From NCBI GenBank assembly GCA_902782225.1, contig CACZMF010000017.1:1-49107 (forward strand): DNA of 49,107 nt, written 5' to 3'. Each line of letters opens with the position of its first letter. The first letter of the stretch is position 1. This document shows positions 17,215 through 25,110 of this stretch, piece by piece. The position numbers were made by a program, and so were the translations under genes. The stretch is from an uncultured Bacteroidia bacterium. GTDB taxonomy: Bacteria; Bacteroidota; Bacteroidia; Bacteroidales; UBA932. Below the pieces are notes generated by a model, which saw only the letters and a program-made list of their open reading frames with translations, had not been told where the DNA came from and did no database searches.

Positions 17215-17222
17215 TATTTTTG
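17215..17222 (+). promoter_or_regulatory. Candidate -7 box of lon (TATTTTTG)
   Basis: TATTTTTG fits TAnnTTTG, with ATTG about 20 nt upstream as a weak -33 box. It ends 31 nt before the lon ATG at 17254, which supports that start over the longer in-frame one at 17167, since the latter lies upstream of the box. Confidence 0.5.
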
Positions 17223-17253
17223 TCGTTTTACTGACATTTTGGCACAAAAATTT

Positions 17254-19632
17254 ATGAAACAAGATATTAACATCATCCCTGTTGTCCAGGGAGAACAGGC
17301 TTTCAAGATCAACGAGTCTGAACTGCCGGATGTGCTGCCCGTGCTCGCGCTCCGCAACGCGGCGCTCTTCCCGGGCACCGTATATCCCATTACCATAGGC
17401 AGGGAAAAATCCATACGCCTGATCCAGGACGCCGAGGAAAACGGTTTCTATATCGGGGCCGTGCCCCAGAAGGACGTGACCGTGGAGAATCCCGGTGCTG
17501 AAGACCTCTACCGCTACGGTACCGTCTGCCGCATTCTCAAGACCCTCGAGATGCCGGACGGCACACTGACTGCCATCCTCCAGGCGTTCAAGCGCATCGA
17601 GCTGGATGCCGTGGTCAGTTTCGACCCCTACATCACCGCGCGCGTGCTCTATCTCAACGACAGGGTCTATGACTCCGGCAGCACCGACATCAAGGCGGTC
17701 TCGGAAGCGCTCAAGGATAAAGCGATGCAGGTGCTGCGGGCTTCCAACCTCGGCTCCAGGGAGTCGATAGGAGCCCTCAAGGCGATAGACAATTTCGAGT
17801 TCCTCGTCAATTTCATTGCCACCACCGTCGAGGTCGAAAATTTCAAGGAGAAGATGGAGCTTCTCCAGTACGACGACGTGAAGATGCGCGCCATGAAGCT
17901 CCTCACGATCCTGGACGTTCAGATCCAGCTGATCAAGCTTAAGCAGGACATCAACCAGAAGGTCAAGAGCGAAATCGACCAGCAGCAACGGGAGTACTAC
18001 CTCAACAGCCAGCTCCGCACCATCCAGGAAGAGCTCGGCATGGATGAGAAGGAAGACTTCGACAAGTTCCGCGAGCGCGCCGCTTCGAAGAAGTGGCCCG
18101 AAGAGATTGCCAAGGCATTCGAGAAGGAACTGGCAAAACTCGAGAAATACAATCCCAATTCCCCCGACTACAGCGTCCAGTACAACTACCTGGAGTTTAT
18201 GCTGCAGCTGCCCTGGGGCGAGATGAGCGTGGACAACCTCGATCTCAAGCATGCCCAGGAGGTCCTGGATGCAGACCACTACGGACTCGACACGGTCAAG
18301 GACCGTATCATCGAGTACCTGGCGGTGCTTAAGCTCAAGGGGAACATGAAGTCGCCGATCCTCTGCCTCTACGGGCCTCCCGGAGTGGGAAAGACCTCCC
18401 TCGGCAAGTCGATAGCCCGTTCCCTGGGGCGCAAATACGTGCGCATATCGCTGGGCGGCATGCACGACGAGGCTGAAATCCGCGGCCACCGCAAGACCTA
18501 TGTCGGAGCCCTGCCGGGACGTATCCTCAACGGCATCGCCCGCGCCGGCACCTCCAATCCAGTCATAGTGCTCGATGAGATCGACAAACTCGGTTCCGAC
18601 TTCAAGGGCGACCCTTCGTCCGCCCTTCTGGAAGCCCTCGACCCCGAGCAGAACTCCACCTTCCACGACAACTACCTGGACCTGGACTACGACCTCAGCA
18701 ACGTGATGTTCATCACCACGGCCAACAGCCTGTCGCCGGTCCAGCCCGCCCTTCTCGACCGTATGGAACTCATCAACGTGTCCGGCTACCTTGCCGAAGA
18801 GAAGGCTGAAATCGCAAGGCAGTTCCTTCTGCCCAAGCAGCTCAAGGAGCACGGCATCGATTCCAAGGCCCTGAAAATCAGTGCGGCCGGCATAAATGCC
18901 ATCATCGACCAGTACACGCATGAAAGCGGTGTCCGCGGGCTCGAGAAGCAGATAGCCAAGATTGCCCGCGTGACTGCGAAGAAGATAGCCCTCGGGCAGG
19001 AGTATCCTTCCACCATAAAGCCCGAACATCTGAAGGAATACCTCGGCCTGCCGACCAATTTCCACGACCTGCAGAAGGGTAACGAAGCCCCCGGCGTGGT
19101 CACCGGCCTGGCCTGGACCCAGATGGGCGGCGAGATCCTCTTCGTGGAAAGTTCCGTCAGCAACGGCAAGGGAGTCATGACCATGACCGGCAACCTGGGA
19201 GACGTGATGAAGGAATCCGCCACCATTGCCTACCAGTACATCAAGGCTCATCCCGAGATGGCCAGGACCGATTCCAAGACCTTCTCCGAGAAGGATATAC
19301 ACGTTCATGTGCCGGAGGGCGCAACCCCTAAGGACGGCCCGTCCGCAGGTATCACGATGGTCACTTCAATGGTGTCCGCCCTGCGCGGCGAAGCTATAAA
19401 GAAAGGCATCGCGATGACCGGTGAGATGACCCTTCGCGGCCGTGTCCTGCCCGTGGGCGGCATAAAAGAAAAGATACTCGCCGCCAAGAGGGCGGGAGTA
19501 TCCACAATAGTCATTTCCGAGGAAAACCGCAAGGACGTGGAAGACATCAAGGAAATCTACGTCAAGGGCCTGACATTCCACTATGTCAAGACCATTGCGG
19601 ATGTGATCGACTTCGTCTTTCCGAGCGCTTAA
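17254..19632 (+). CDS. lon: ATP-dependent Lon protease
   Basis: A 792-residue LonA protein: N-terminal substrate domain (LPVLALRNAALFPG), AAA+ module with Walker A GPPGVGKTS starting at 374 and Walker B VIVLDEIDK, then the protease domain with catalytic S697 in KDGPSAG and K740 in GGIKEKI. It degrades misfolded and regulatory proteins in the cytoplasm. The start is set after the promoter box. The stop codon overlaps that of the convergent small basic gene by 4 bp. No heat-shock operator is recognisable. Confidence 0.97.
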   Translation: MKQDINIIPVVQGEQAFKINESELPDVLPVLALRNAALFPGTVYPITIGREKSIRLIQDAEENGFYIGAVPQKDVTVENPGAEDLYRYGTVCRILKTLEMPDGTLTAILQAFKRIELDAVVSFDPYITARVLYLNDRVYDSGSTDIKAVSEALKDKAMQVLRASNLGSRESIGALKAIDNFEFLVNFIATTVEVENFKEKMELLQYDDVKMRAMKLLTILDVQIQLIKLKQDINQKVKSEIDQQQREYYLNSQLRTIQEELGMDEKEDFDKFRERAASKKWPEEIAKAFEKELAKLEKYNPNSPDYSVQYNYLEFMLQLPWGEMSVDNLDLKHAQEVLDADHYGLDTVKDRIIEYLAVLKLKGNMKSPILCLYGPPGVGKTSLGKSIARSLGRKYVRISLGGMHDEAEIRGHRKTYVGALPGRILNGIARAGTSNPVIVLDEIDKLGSDFKGDPSSALLEALDPEQNSTFHDNYLDLDYDLSNVMFITTANSLSPVQPALLDRMELINVSGYLAEEKAEIARQFLLPKQLKEHGIDSKALKISAAGINAIIDQYTHESGVRGLEKQIAKIARVTAKKIALGQEYPSTIKPEHLKEYLGLPTNFHDLQKGNEAPGVVTGLAWTQMGGEILFVESSVSNGKGVMTMTGNLGDVMKESATIAYQYIKAHPEMARTDSKTFSEKDIHVHVPEGATPKDGPSAGITMVTSMVSALRGEAIKKGIAMTGEMTLRGRVLPVGGIKEKILAAKRAGVSTIVISEENRKDVEDIKEIYVKGLTFHYVKTIADVIDFVFPSA

Positions 19633-19865
19633 AAAAGCGTAGGATGATTCTCCTCCAGGCCGCGAAGGACGCGTTCCATAACGGCCTGGCGGATGAGGGC
19701 GGAGCGGGAGCCCACCTTGAAGCGGCGGCAATACTCCTGGATTGCGGCAAGTTCCTTGTCGTTGAAGAAAACGGACTTGCGATGGCTGCGGCGAAGGGCT
19801 TCGCGCTGCTTGTAGAAATAGGCGGGGTCGACGCCTGCGGGTTTACTGCTTTTCTTTCTTGCCAT
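19629..19865 (-). CDS. Small basic protein, ribbon-helix-helix-like (hypothetical)
   Basis: A 78-residue protein with a very basic N-terminus (MARKKSSKP) and a central strand-helix-helix pattern (KSVFFNDKELAAIQEYCRR, then SRSALIRQAVMERVL) resembling CopG/ribbon-helix-helix DNA-binding proteins. I cannot assign a family with certainty. Its start lies inside the 3' end of the thioredoxin-like gene (23-bp overlap), so it is probably translated from that mRNA by coupling, and its stop overlaps the lon stop on the other strand. The conserved-looking packing argues for a real gene. Confidence 0.65.
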   Translation of the reverse strand: MARKKSSKPAGVDPAYFYKQREALRRSHRKSVFFNDKELAAIQEYCRRFKVGSRSALIRQAVMERVLRGLEENHPTLF

Positions 19866-20679
19866 AGTAATCGCAAATATAGTGAATTATTTCTGCAAGT
19901 GATTCAACTTCAAGGCGTCTGCCCAAAATTTCTCCGTCGGTATCGGTGAAATACAGGCGCGGAGTGGACATCACCCCATAGAGGCGGAGGTAGTCGCTTG
20001 CCACTTCCGGATCCCAGGCATGGACGATTCCGACCTTCTTGTTCCGCACCTTGAAGGAATTCCGGAACTTTCTCCAGGCCTTTTTGTCGTGGCCGCAATA
20101 CACGGCGTAGAACCTTGTCGGGAAGGTGATTTTCTCGAGCACTCCGGGCAGCACCTGAGCCGTGAGCTGGCATTTGCCGCAACTCGTGTCAAAGAAAAAC
20201 AGGATGGAATGGCTGCCTTGCTCCGGCACCTTGATTTTTCTCCCGCACGGGGTCTGCAGCGTCACTTCCGGGGCTTTCATTCCCAGCAGCGTGGAACGGT
20301 TGAAGCTGGCGAAAATATCTGCGTCGAAGCGGTCGAACTGGCTGCGCATGGCTATGGTGCCGGGCTTGAACCAGTTGTCGTAGATGTGGATGGCCACGGC
20401 CTCGTCGCCCATAAGTTCGGAGTCCTTGTAGTGGTCGTAGAGCCAGAGGGCTATGTGCTGGGTGGTGAGGGAATCGTGGACGGAACTGATCAGGAAATCG
20501 CATTCCGCGCTCTTCACGTCGAATTTCTCCTGCGCAATTGCCGCCGTGTATTTCTCCAGCATCCCGTCCAGCTTCTCGAAAGCGAGACTGTCGGAAACTG
20601 AGTTTGCTCCCGGTTCCTGTGCCTTGAGAGTAATCGCAAGGCACAGACCCAGAAGCAAAATGATAATTTTTTTGCCCAT
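19843..20679 (-). CDS. Exported thioredoxin-like protein
   Basis: A 278-residue protein with a signal peptide (MGKKIIILLLGLCLAITLKA), an alpha-helical middle region and a C-terminal thioredoxin fold (about 145-275) with the redox motif SCGKC and a conserved cis-proline region (GVMSTPRLYF). It is probably a periplasmic disulfide reductase/oxidase like those common in Bacteroidetes. The ATG at 20679 is chosen because a -7 box ends 7 nt upstream; the longer frame start lies beyond that box. The small basic gene overlaps its end. Confidence 0.82.
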   Translation of the reverse strand: MGKKIIILLLGLCLAITLKAQEPGANSVSDSLAFEKLDGMLEKYTAAIAQEKFDVKSAECDFLISSVHDSLTTQHIALWLYDHYKDSELMGDEAVAIHIYDNWFKPGTIAMRSQFDRFDADIFASFNRSTLLGMKAPEVTLQTPCGRKIKVPEQGSHSILFFFDTSCGKCQLTAQVLPGVLEKITFPTRFYAVYCGHDKKAWRKFRNSFKVRNKKVGIVHAWDPEVASDYLRLYGVMSTPRLYFTDTDGEILGRRLEVESLAEIIHYICDYYGKKEKQ

Positions 20680-20690
20680 AACAGGGCAAA
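20671..20690 (-). promoter_or_regulatory. Inverted repeat spanning the start codon of the thioredoxin-like gene
   Basis: TTTGCCC and GGGCAAA form a 7-bp perfect inverted repeat with a 6-nt spacer. It covers the ATG (20677-20679) and the downstream end of the -7 box, so it could be an operator or an mRNA hairpin affecting initiation. Confidence 0.4.
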
Positions 20691-20694
20691 TATA
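20687..20694 (-). promoter_or_regulatory. -7 box TATATTTG of the thioredoxin-like gene
   Basis: A perfect TAnnTTTG box on the minus strand, ending 7 nt before the ATG at 20679. It lies between the serpin stop (20713) and this gene, so the gene need not depend on the sigma-factor operon upstream. Confidence 0.6.
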
Positions 20695-20712
20695 GCGAAT
20701 TCTGCTCAATTA

Positions 20713-21996
20713 TTATCTGTAGCAGCCCAGGAAGAGTATGGCACCGGTCGTTTTCTCTGTTATTGCGAAGATGAACGGGTGGTCTGCGTGGAATTCTATG
20801 AATTGAGGCTCCGGAGCGTCGAGAGTGGCCCCTGCCACCATCGCAACCGTCACCGCAGCGGCTTCCGTGCCTTTTTCATCGACGGAAATGTTTGCTATGT
20901 GCTTCACTGTATCTATCCACAGCTGTGCAGACGAGAAATTGGATAAGTCCGCTTTTCTGCTGTCATAGGCAGTGCATATTCCGAGCTGCTTGAGAATGGA
21001 GTTGATATCCAGGTCGGCAGATGTCTCGAAGCGGGGAATCATAAGGTCTACAAGCTCCTTGGAAAGCGCTGCGTGGATATCGGCCCAGGCCTTTCCGTTC
21101 AGCCCCGAGAGGACTTTGTCTACGCTTATGCCGTCATCCGGCAGGAGGAAAGACATTTCAAACTGTCCCGGGTTGCGCAGCTCCTCGCCATAGGGGAGAC
21201 TGACCATTGAGAAGTTGGAACCGCGGGCATACTGGACACCAATATACGTATCCTTCTTATGCATCATCATCTCGGGCCTGGTCTTGCCGTCCGCGCCTTT
21301 GAAGGGACCTTCGGAAGAAAGGAACTCCATAAAGCCGTCCGCCCAGGAAGCCTTGAAATACAAGGCGTTGATAAATACGGAGAGAATGCTCGGCGGGATA
21401 TTGTCCACTACGTGCGTAATCCTGTCGTGGGTGCGCTCGGCCGCCCACTTGTTGATGTAGGATGCGACATCTTCGGCGTTGAAGTCCATCTGCAGGATGT
21501 CGGCATTGTAGTATCCCTTGACATTGCGGCAGAATGACTCTTTTACCGGGATGCTTTTGTCCGCAAGGATTGCATTGGCAATCTCCAAAGCTTCTTTCTT
21601 GGATGCGGCACGCTTCGCAATCACGCACAAGTCCCGGCAGAACTCGTTTATGCCCTGCTGGTCCTCGGGGTCGAATCCGAGGGCGGCGCAGATCTCGGAG
21701 CGCGTCTGCCCGGCCGCGCCTTCGGAGAGCATCCCGAGCACGAAAGCTATGCTAACGGGCGAAAACACATAGGAGCCGGCTTGCTCCTGCAGGCAGTTGC
21801 TGAAATCGAATGCGAAATCGTTCAGCTGCGCGACTTTCGCTTCTTCGGCCTTTGTCAGTGCCTTGGGCGCCTCATCTTCCAGAAATGTGTAATCGGTCGA
21901 CAATGGTTGAGGCTCGACATATGGCGGTACTACTGCAGGCACACAGGCGCAGAGGCAGAGCGATACGGCGGTGGATAAGATAACTTTATATTCCAT
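20713..21996 (-). CDS. Serpin-family protease inhibitor, lipoprotein
   Basis: A 427-residue serpin with a lipoprotein signal (lipobox LCAC). Conserved serpin segments include FDFSNCLQ, VFSPVSIAFVLGML, INKWAAERTHDRI and the C-terminal HADHPFIFAITEKTTGAILFLG. The reactive-loop hinge is EKGTEAAAVTVA, which keeps the small residues needed for loop insertion, so it is probably inhibitory. Counting from the hinge puts P1 near Ala-Thr after MVAG, which would suit elastase-like proteases (inference). The gene begins 12 nt after the anti-sigma/barrel gene, placing it third in the ECF operon. As a lipoprotein it should sit on the periplasmic face or cell surface. Confidence 0.93.
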   Translation of the reverse strand: MEYKVILSTAVSLCLCACVPAVVPPYVEPQPLSTDYTFLEDEAPKALTKAEEAKVAQLNDFAFDFSNCLQEQAGSYVFSPVSIAFVLGMLSEGAAGQTRSEICAALGFDPEDQQGINEFCRDLCVIAKRAASKKEALEIANAILADKSIPVKESFCRNVKGYYNADILQMDFNAEDVASYINKWAAERTHDRITHVVDNIPPSILSVFINALYFKASWADGFMEFLSSEGPFKGADGKTRPEMMMHKKDTYIGVQYARGSNFSMVSLPYGEELRNPGQFEMSFLLPDDGISVDKVLSGLNGKAWADIHAALSKELVDLMIPRFETSADLDINSILKQLGICTAYDSRKADLSNFSSAQLWIDTVKHIANISVDEKGTEAAAVTVAMVAGATLDAPEPQFIEFHADHPFIFAITEKTTGAILFLGCYR

Positions 21997-22008
21997 ATTG
22001 CAAAATAA

Positions 22009-23283
22009 TTAAAAATTCAGTTTGATGCCGACGGACAGGCTGGCGGCATAAGGATGCTGTGTGTAGTAATGCTCGCACAGGCCCGTGTGGAAGTAAGCGG
22101 CGAAGCCGGGCTCTGCATACAGGCTCACGGTAGGGGAGAGCGCTACTCCTATACCCGCGCCAATGCCTGCCGAGAAGAGAAAAGGCTTGTCGGGACCGTT
22201 GCCTGCGATGCATTTGAAAGCTTCCACGCCGGCAGCTACATACAGGGATACGGGACGGTAGTTCAGTATGTTATAGTCCACTTTCACGGGAATGCCGATG
22301 AAATGCAACTGCTGCTCCCAAGCTCCGGTAGAGCGCAGTAATAGATAATCAAAACCTGTATCGACGGAGAACCGTTCGCTGATGCTGAGACTGAGGGCCA
22401 CTCCGAATTTCACGGGAAAGAGGTGCTGCATTACTGGGGAATAACCGTCTTGTGCTTCCTGGACAAGGACCTGCCCCGGTTTGGATTTCGTCGGAGGTGT
22501 ACTTTCACTGCTCCCGGCTTCGCCCTGGTCGTCTTTGTTGTCATTGTCTCCGTTTGTAGAGCCGTCTTTGGGGCTCGCCCCACCGGGGTCGCTGACGCTG
22601 ACCGATGATCCGGGAGTGGCAGTTGATCCGGGAGTGGCAGTTCTGCGGAGATTCGATCCGAATGTCTGGGAGGCATTGAACCCGGTCAATGCATTTCCCG
22701 GAGAGACCTGGGCCTGCAGGGTTGCAGAAACGCGCGTGCGATGCCCGGGCTTTTCCCTGATCTCCGCCCAGAAGTCAGCGTCGGAATCGGGCGTCGGAAT
22801 GACAGTCCGGACTGGCGGGGCAGAAGGGGTATCGGAGGCGGTCTTGTTTTTCGCGCCTGTCGTCTCGGGCTCTGCCTGAGGGCCAGGCTCCAGGGGCTCA
22901 GGGGATTGCGCTGCCGGCTCGGAAGGCCCGGCGGGAGCAGCTGCCGTTGAAGATTTCCGGCTAACGGGAGCGGTAGCCCTGGAATGGCTTGCAGAGGGCA
23001 CTGCCGGGGCCTCGGAGATTAGCTGGGGCGCGCTAAAAGGCGCGGCTTCGGAGATCTGCTCGCTGATGCTTGTGGGAGCATCCGAAGGAAGCGGACCTTC
23101 TGCAGTGCTCCGCAGAAGCAGCACTGTGGCGACTGCCCCTGCTGCAGCAGGGGCCAGCAGCCACCAGGGGAAGAGAAAAACCCGTTTCCTTGTCCCGGAG
23201 ATGCTTTCCCAAACCCTGCCGGACACGGGCTCGGTGTAGCCCTGCATCCTGGAACTCAAGTTGTCAGCCCATTTTTCTTTCAT
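22009..23283 (-). CDS. Anti-sigma/outer-membrane beta-barrel fusion (dual membrane-spanning anti-sigma type)
   Basis: A 424-residue protein. Residues 1-35 are a short cytoplasmic segment resembling anti-sigma N-termini (MKEKWADNLSSRMQGY). One membrane helix follows at about 36-57 (FPWWLLAPAAAGAVATVLLL). Residues 58-290 are a low-complexity Pro/Ser/Ala/Thr/Glu-rich linker, and about 295-424 form a beta-barrel of the OmpW/OMP-b-brl kind ending in the C-terminal phenylalanine (VGIKLNF). This organisation matches the dual membrane-spanning anti-sigma factors described in Bacteroides, which tie an outer-membrane barrel to an inner-membrane anti-sigma segment. The start overlaps the ECF sigma stop as ATGA. 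It probably inhibits that sigma factor and responds to envelope state. Confidence 0.8.
   Translation of the reverse strand: MKEKWADNLSSRMQGYTEPVSGRVWESISGTRKRVFLFPWWLLAPAAAGAVATVLLLRSTAEGPLPSDAPTSISEQISEAAPFSAPQLISEAPAVPSASHSRATAPVSRKSSTAAAPAGPSEPAAQSPEPLEPGPQAEPETTGAKNKTASDTPSAPPVRTVIPTPDSDADFWAEIREKPGHRTRVSATLQAQVSPGNALTGFNASQTFGSNLRRTATPGSTATPGSSVSVSDPGGASPKDGSTNGDNDNKDDQGEAGSSESTPPTKSKPGQVLVQEAQDGYSPVMQHLFPVKFGVALSLSISERFSVDTGFDYLLLRSTGAWEQQLHFIGIPVKVDYNILNYRPVSLYVAAGVEAFKCIAGNGPDKPFLFSAGIGAGIGVALSPTVSLYAEPGFAAYFHTGLCEHYYTQHPYAASLSVGIKLNF
22607..22642 (-). repeat. 18-bp tandem duplication in the anti-sigma linker
   Basis: GATCCGGGAGTGGCAGTT occurs twice in immediate succession (22607-22624 and 22625-22642). 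It encodes a six-residue repeat of the TATPGS type in the periplasmic linker and keeps the frame. Confidence 0.85.
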
Positions 23284-23825
23284 TTATCTGCTTCTTTTAA
23301 CATTTTATACAACATCGCCCTTGCCTTGTGCAGCTGGGATGCGGAGGTGCCTTCGCTGATGCCCAGAAGCCGTGCTATTTCTTTGTGGCTCAAATCCTCA
23401 AATACATACAGATTCAAAACCGTACGGTATCCGCTTGGAAGCTTGGCTATCGCTTCCTGGATAGTCTCCTGGCCAATTCCGGAAAAGAGCGCTCCGTCAT
23501 CATCTTCCTCCTCAGGAATGTCCTGAAGGATAGGGATGAAGTTAAGGGGGCTCCGCTTCCGAAGCCACGACACTGCTTCGTGTGCCGAGATGCTGTGCAT
23601 CCAGGCCTGCAGGCTCCCGGCCTTTTGCGGTTTGAACCGGTCCAGGTTGTCAATGATCTTGATGAAACTGTTCTGCAATATGTCTTCGGCTTCCTGCCTG
23701 TCCGGAACATATCTCCGGATAGTCGCCTTCAGGGCGGGGGCGAAACTCTCATAGAGCTCTTGGAGTAAAGCCCTGTCGCCGTGTCTGATCCCCTCGATAA
23801 GCCGCTTTTCCTGCAGAATATCCAT
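23280..23825 (-). CDS. ECF-type RNA polymerase sigma factor
   Basis: A 181-residue sigma-70 family protein with region 2 (about 20-90, core-binding YVPDRQEAEDILQNSFIKI) and region 4 (about 125-175, helix-turn-helix YVFEDLSHKEIARLLGISEGT). The ATG at 23825 is used because upstream in-frame codons run through a hairpin and into the coaD side. Its stop overlaps the start of the anti-sigma/barrel gene (ATGA), and the serpin follows, so the three form one transcription unit. Such sigma factors usually activate their own operon; the promoter motif cannot be deduced from this single site. Confidence 0.92.
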   Translation of the reverse strand: MDILQEKRLIEGIRHGDRALLQELYESFAPALKATIRRYVPDRQEAEDILQNSFIKIIDNLDRFKPQKAGSLQAWMHSISAHEAVSWLRKRSPLNFIPILQDIPEEEDDDGALFSGIGQETIQEAIAKLPSGYRTVLNLYVFEDLSHKEIARLLGISEGTSASQLHKARAMLYKMLKEADK

Positions 23826-23849
23826 CTCGATTATATTAACGCGAAAAAT

Positions 23850-23873
23850 GCCGATCCCTTGCTTGGGACCGGC
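23850..23873 (-). terminator. Terminator downstream of coaD
   Basis: GCCGATCCC and GGGACCGGC pair around a 6-nt loop with one mismatch. On the minus strand the hairpin follows the coaD stop and a T-run, and is itself followed by ATTTTTC. It separates coaD from the ECF operon. Confidence 0.65.
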
Positions 23874-23892
23874 AAAAAAAAACTTATGATTC

Positions 23893-24363
23893 TTATTCGG
23901 CTTCAGGCAGCACCACGCCTTCCGGCAGGAAAAGGGAAGTGTCACCGTGGTGGCGGAGTATGTCACGGACAGCGCTGGAGGAGATATGGGCGAACTCCTG
24001 AGCCGTAGGGATGATGATGGTCTCTATCTCCGGGGCGAGGCGGCGGTTGGCGTCGGCGATGGCTCTTTCGTTTTCAAAGTCAAGCATATTGCGTACTCCA
24101 CGCACGATATGCCTTATGCCCAGGTCGCGGCACACGTCGATTGTAAGGCCGTCATACTCGATGACTTGTACACACTCCAGACCGCGGACCGCCTGCCTGA
24201 TGATGTCTTTCTTCTGCTCGTTGGTGAAGAACCCGCGTTTGTCCTGGTTGATACCTATGGCAACTACCACGTTGTCGAACATAGTAAGGGCACGCCTCAG
24301 TATGTTCAGATGACCTGCGGTGAACGGGTCGAATGATCCGGGGAACAATGCTGTCTTAGCCAT
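23893..24363 (-). CDS. coaD: Phosphopantetheine adenylyltransferase
   Basis: A 156-residue nucleotidyltransferase of normal CoaD length. It begins with the nucleotide-binding motif (PGSFDPFTAGHLNIL, containing the T/HxGH-type signature) and carries the family segments IRHIVRGVRN and the ISSSAVR loop that replaces KMSKS. It makes dephospho-CoA from phosphopantetheine and ATP, the fourth step of coenzyme A synthesis. It is divergent from ung across only 41 bp. Confidence 0.96.
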   Translation of the reverse strand: MAKTALFPGSFDPFTAGHLNILRRALTMFDNVVVAIGINQDKRGFFTNEQKKDIIRQAVRGLECVQVIEYDGLTIDVCRDLGIRHIVRGVRNMLDFENERAIADANRRLAPEIETIIIPTAQEFAHISSSAVRDILRHHGDTSLFLPEGVVLPEAE

Positions 24364-24370
24364 AACGAAG

Positions 24371-24378
24371 CAAAGATA
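24371..24378 (-). promoter_or_regulatory. -7 box TATCTTTG of coaD
   Basis: A perfect TAnnTTTG on the minus strand ending 7 nt before the coaD ATG. The divergent ung box lies 11 bp away, so the two promoters are packed back to back. Confidence 0.6.
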
Positions 24379-24389
24379 AATATTTTTGC

Positions 24390-24397
24390 TACATTTG
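24390..24397 (+). promoter_or_regulatory. -7 box TACATTTG of ung
   Basis: A perfect TAnnTTTG ending 7 nt before the ung ATG at 24405. This is another case in which the transcript would begin at or next to the start codon. Confidence 0.6.
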
Positions 24398-24404
24398 TGT
24401 CATT

Positions 24405-25073
24405 ATGCAGGTGAAAATAGAGGAAAGCTGGCGGGAAGCCCTCGCCCCTGAGTTCGAAAAACCATATTTTGCAGCCCTCGTGGAGCGGCTCCATTCCGAA
24501 AAAGCGGAAGGGCGGCGGATTTTCCCTCCGGGAGGGCAGATTTTCCGGGCTTTCGACCTGTGCCCCCTTCCGGACGTGAAGGTGGTCATCCTGGGGCAGG
24601 ACCCCTATCACGGCTATGGCCAGGCGATGGGACTGTCGTTTTCGGTGCCTGACGGAGTGCCGGCCCCGCCTTCCCTTAAGAATATCTTCAAGGAGATCGA
24701 AGACGACCTGGGTGTCAAAATGTCAGGACGGCCAAACCTTGAGCCCTGGGCCCGGCAGGGCGTGCTCCTGCTCAATGCGGTGCTCACTGTCAGGGCGGGG
24801 GAGCCGACATCCCATTCGGGGATAGGCTGGCAGGAATTTACGGATGCCGTGATCCGGTGTATATCAGACCGTTGCGATGGCGTGGTGTTTATGCTGTGGG
24901 GCAATTATGCCCGTTCCAAAGCCCCGCTTATCGACTCCTCGAAGCATTTCGTGCTGCAGGCCGCCCACCCTTCGCCTCTTGCCCGCGGCGCCTTCTTCGG
25001 ATGCAGGCATTTTTCGCAGGCGAACGCCATCCTCCGTTCGGAGGGAAAGACGCCTGTGGACTGGGTCCTGTAG
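24405..25073 (+). CDS. ung: Uracil-DNA glycosylase (family 1)
   Basis: A 222-residue UDG with the water-activating motif GQDPYHG (catalytic D66), the uracil-binding LLLNAVLTV segment and the DNA-intercalation motif HPSPLA (H188). It removes uracil from DNA as the first step of base-excision repair. The length is standard. The next gene begins 37 nt downstream with no visible terminator, so co-transcription with the peptidase gene is possible. Confidence 0.97.
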   Translation: MQVKIEESWREALAPEFEKPYFAALVERLHSEKAEGRRIFPPGGQIFRAFDLCPLPDVKVVILGQDPYHGYGQAMGLSFSVPDGVPAPPSLKNIFKEIEDDLGVKMSGRPNLEPWARQGVLLLNAVLTVRAGEPTSHSGIGWQEFTDAVIRCISDRCDGVVFMLWGNYARSKAPLIDSSKHFVLQAAHPSPLARGAFFGCRHFSQANAILRSEGKTPVDWVL

Positions 25074-25110
25074 GAACATTTTTTGCACGTTTCCGAAGAA
25101 AAACGATACT

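Noticed and set aside
17167-17253. Longer N-terminus for Lon
   Set aside because: The added 29 residues lie upstream of the -7 box and are not typical of Lon; the start at 17254 fits the family.
17197-19308. 703-codon open frame opposite lon
   Set aside because: Antisense shadow of lon without recognisable motifs or promoter.
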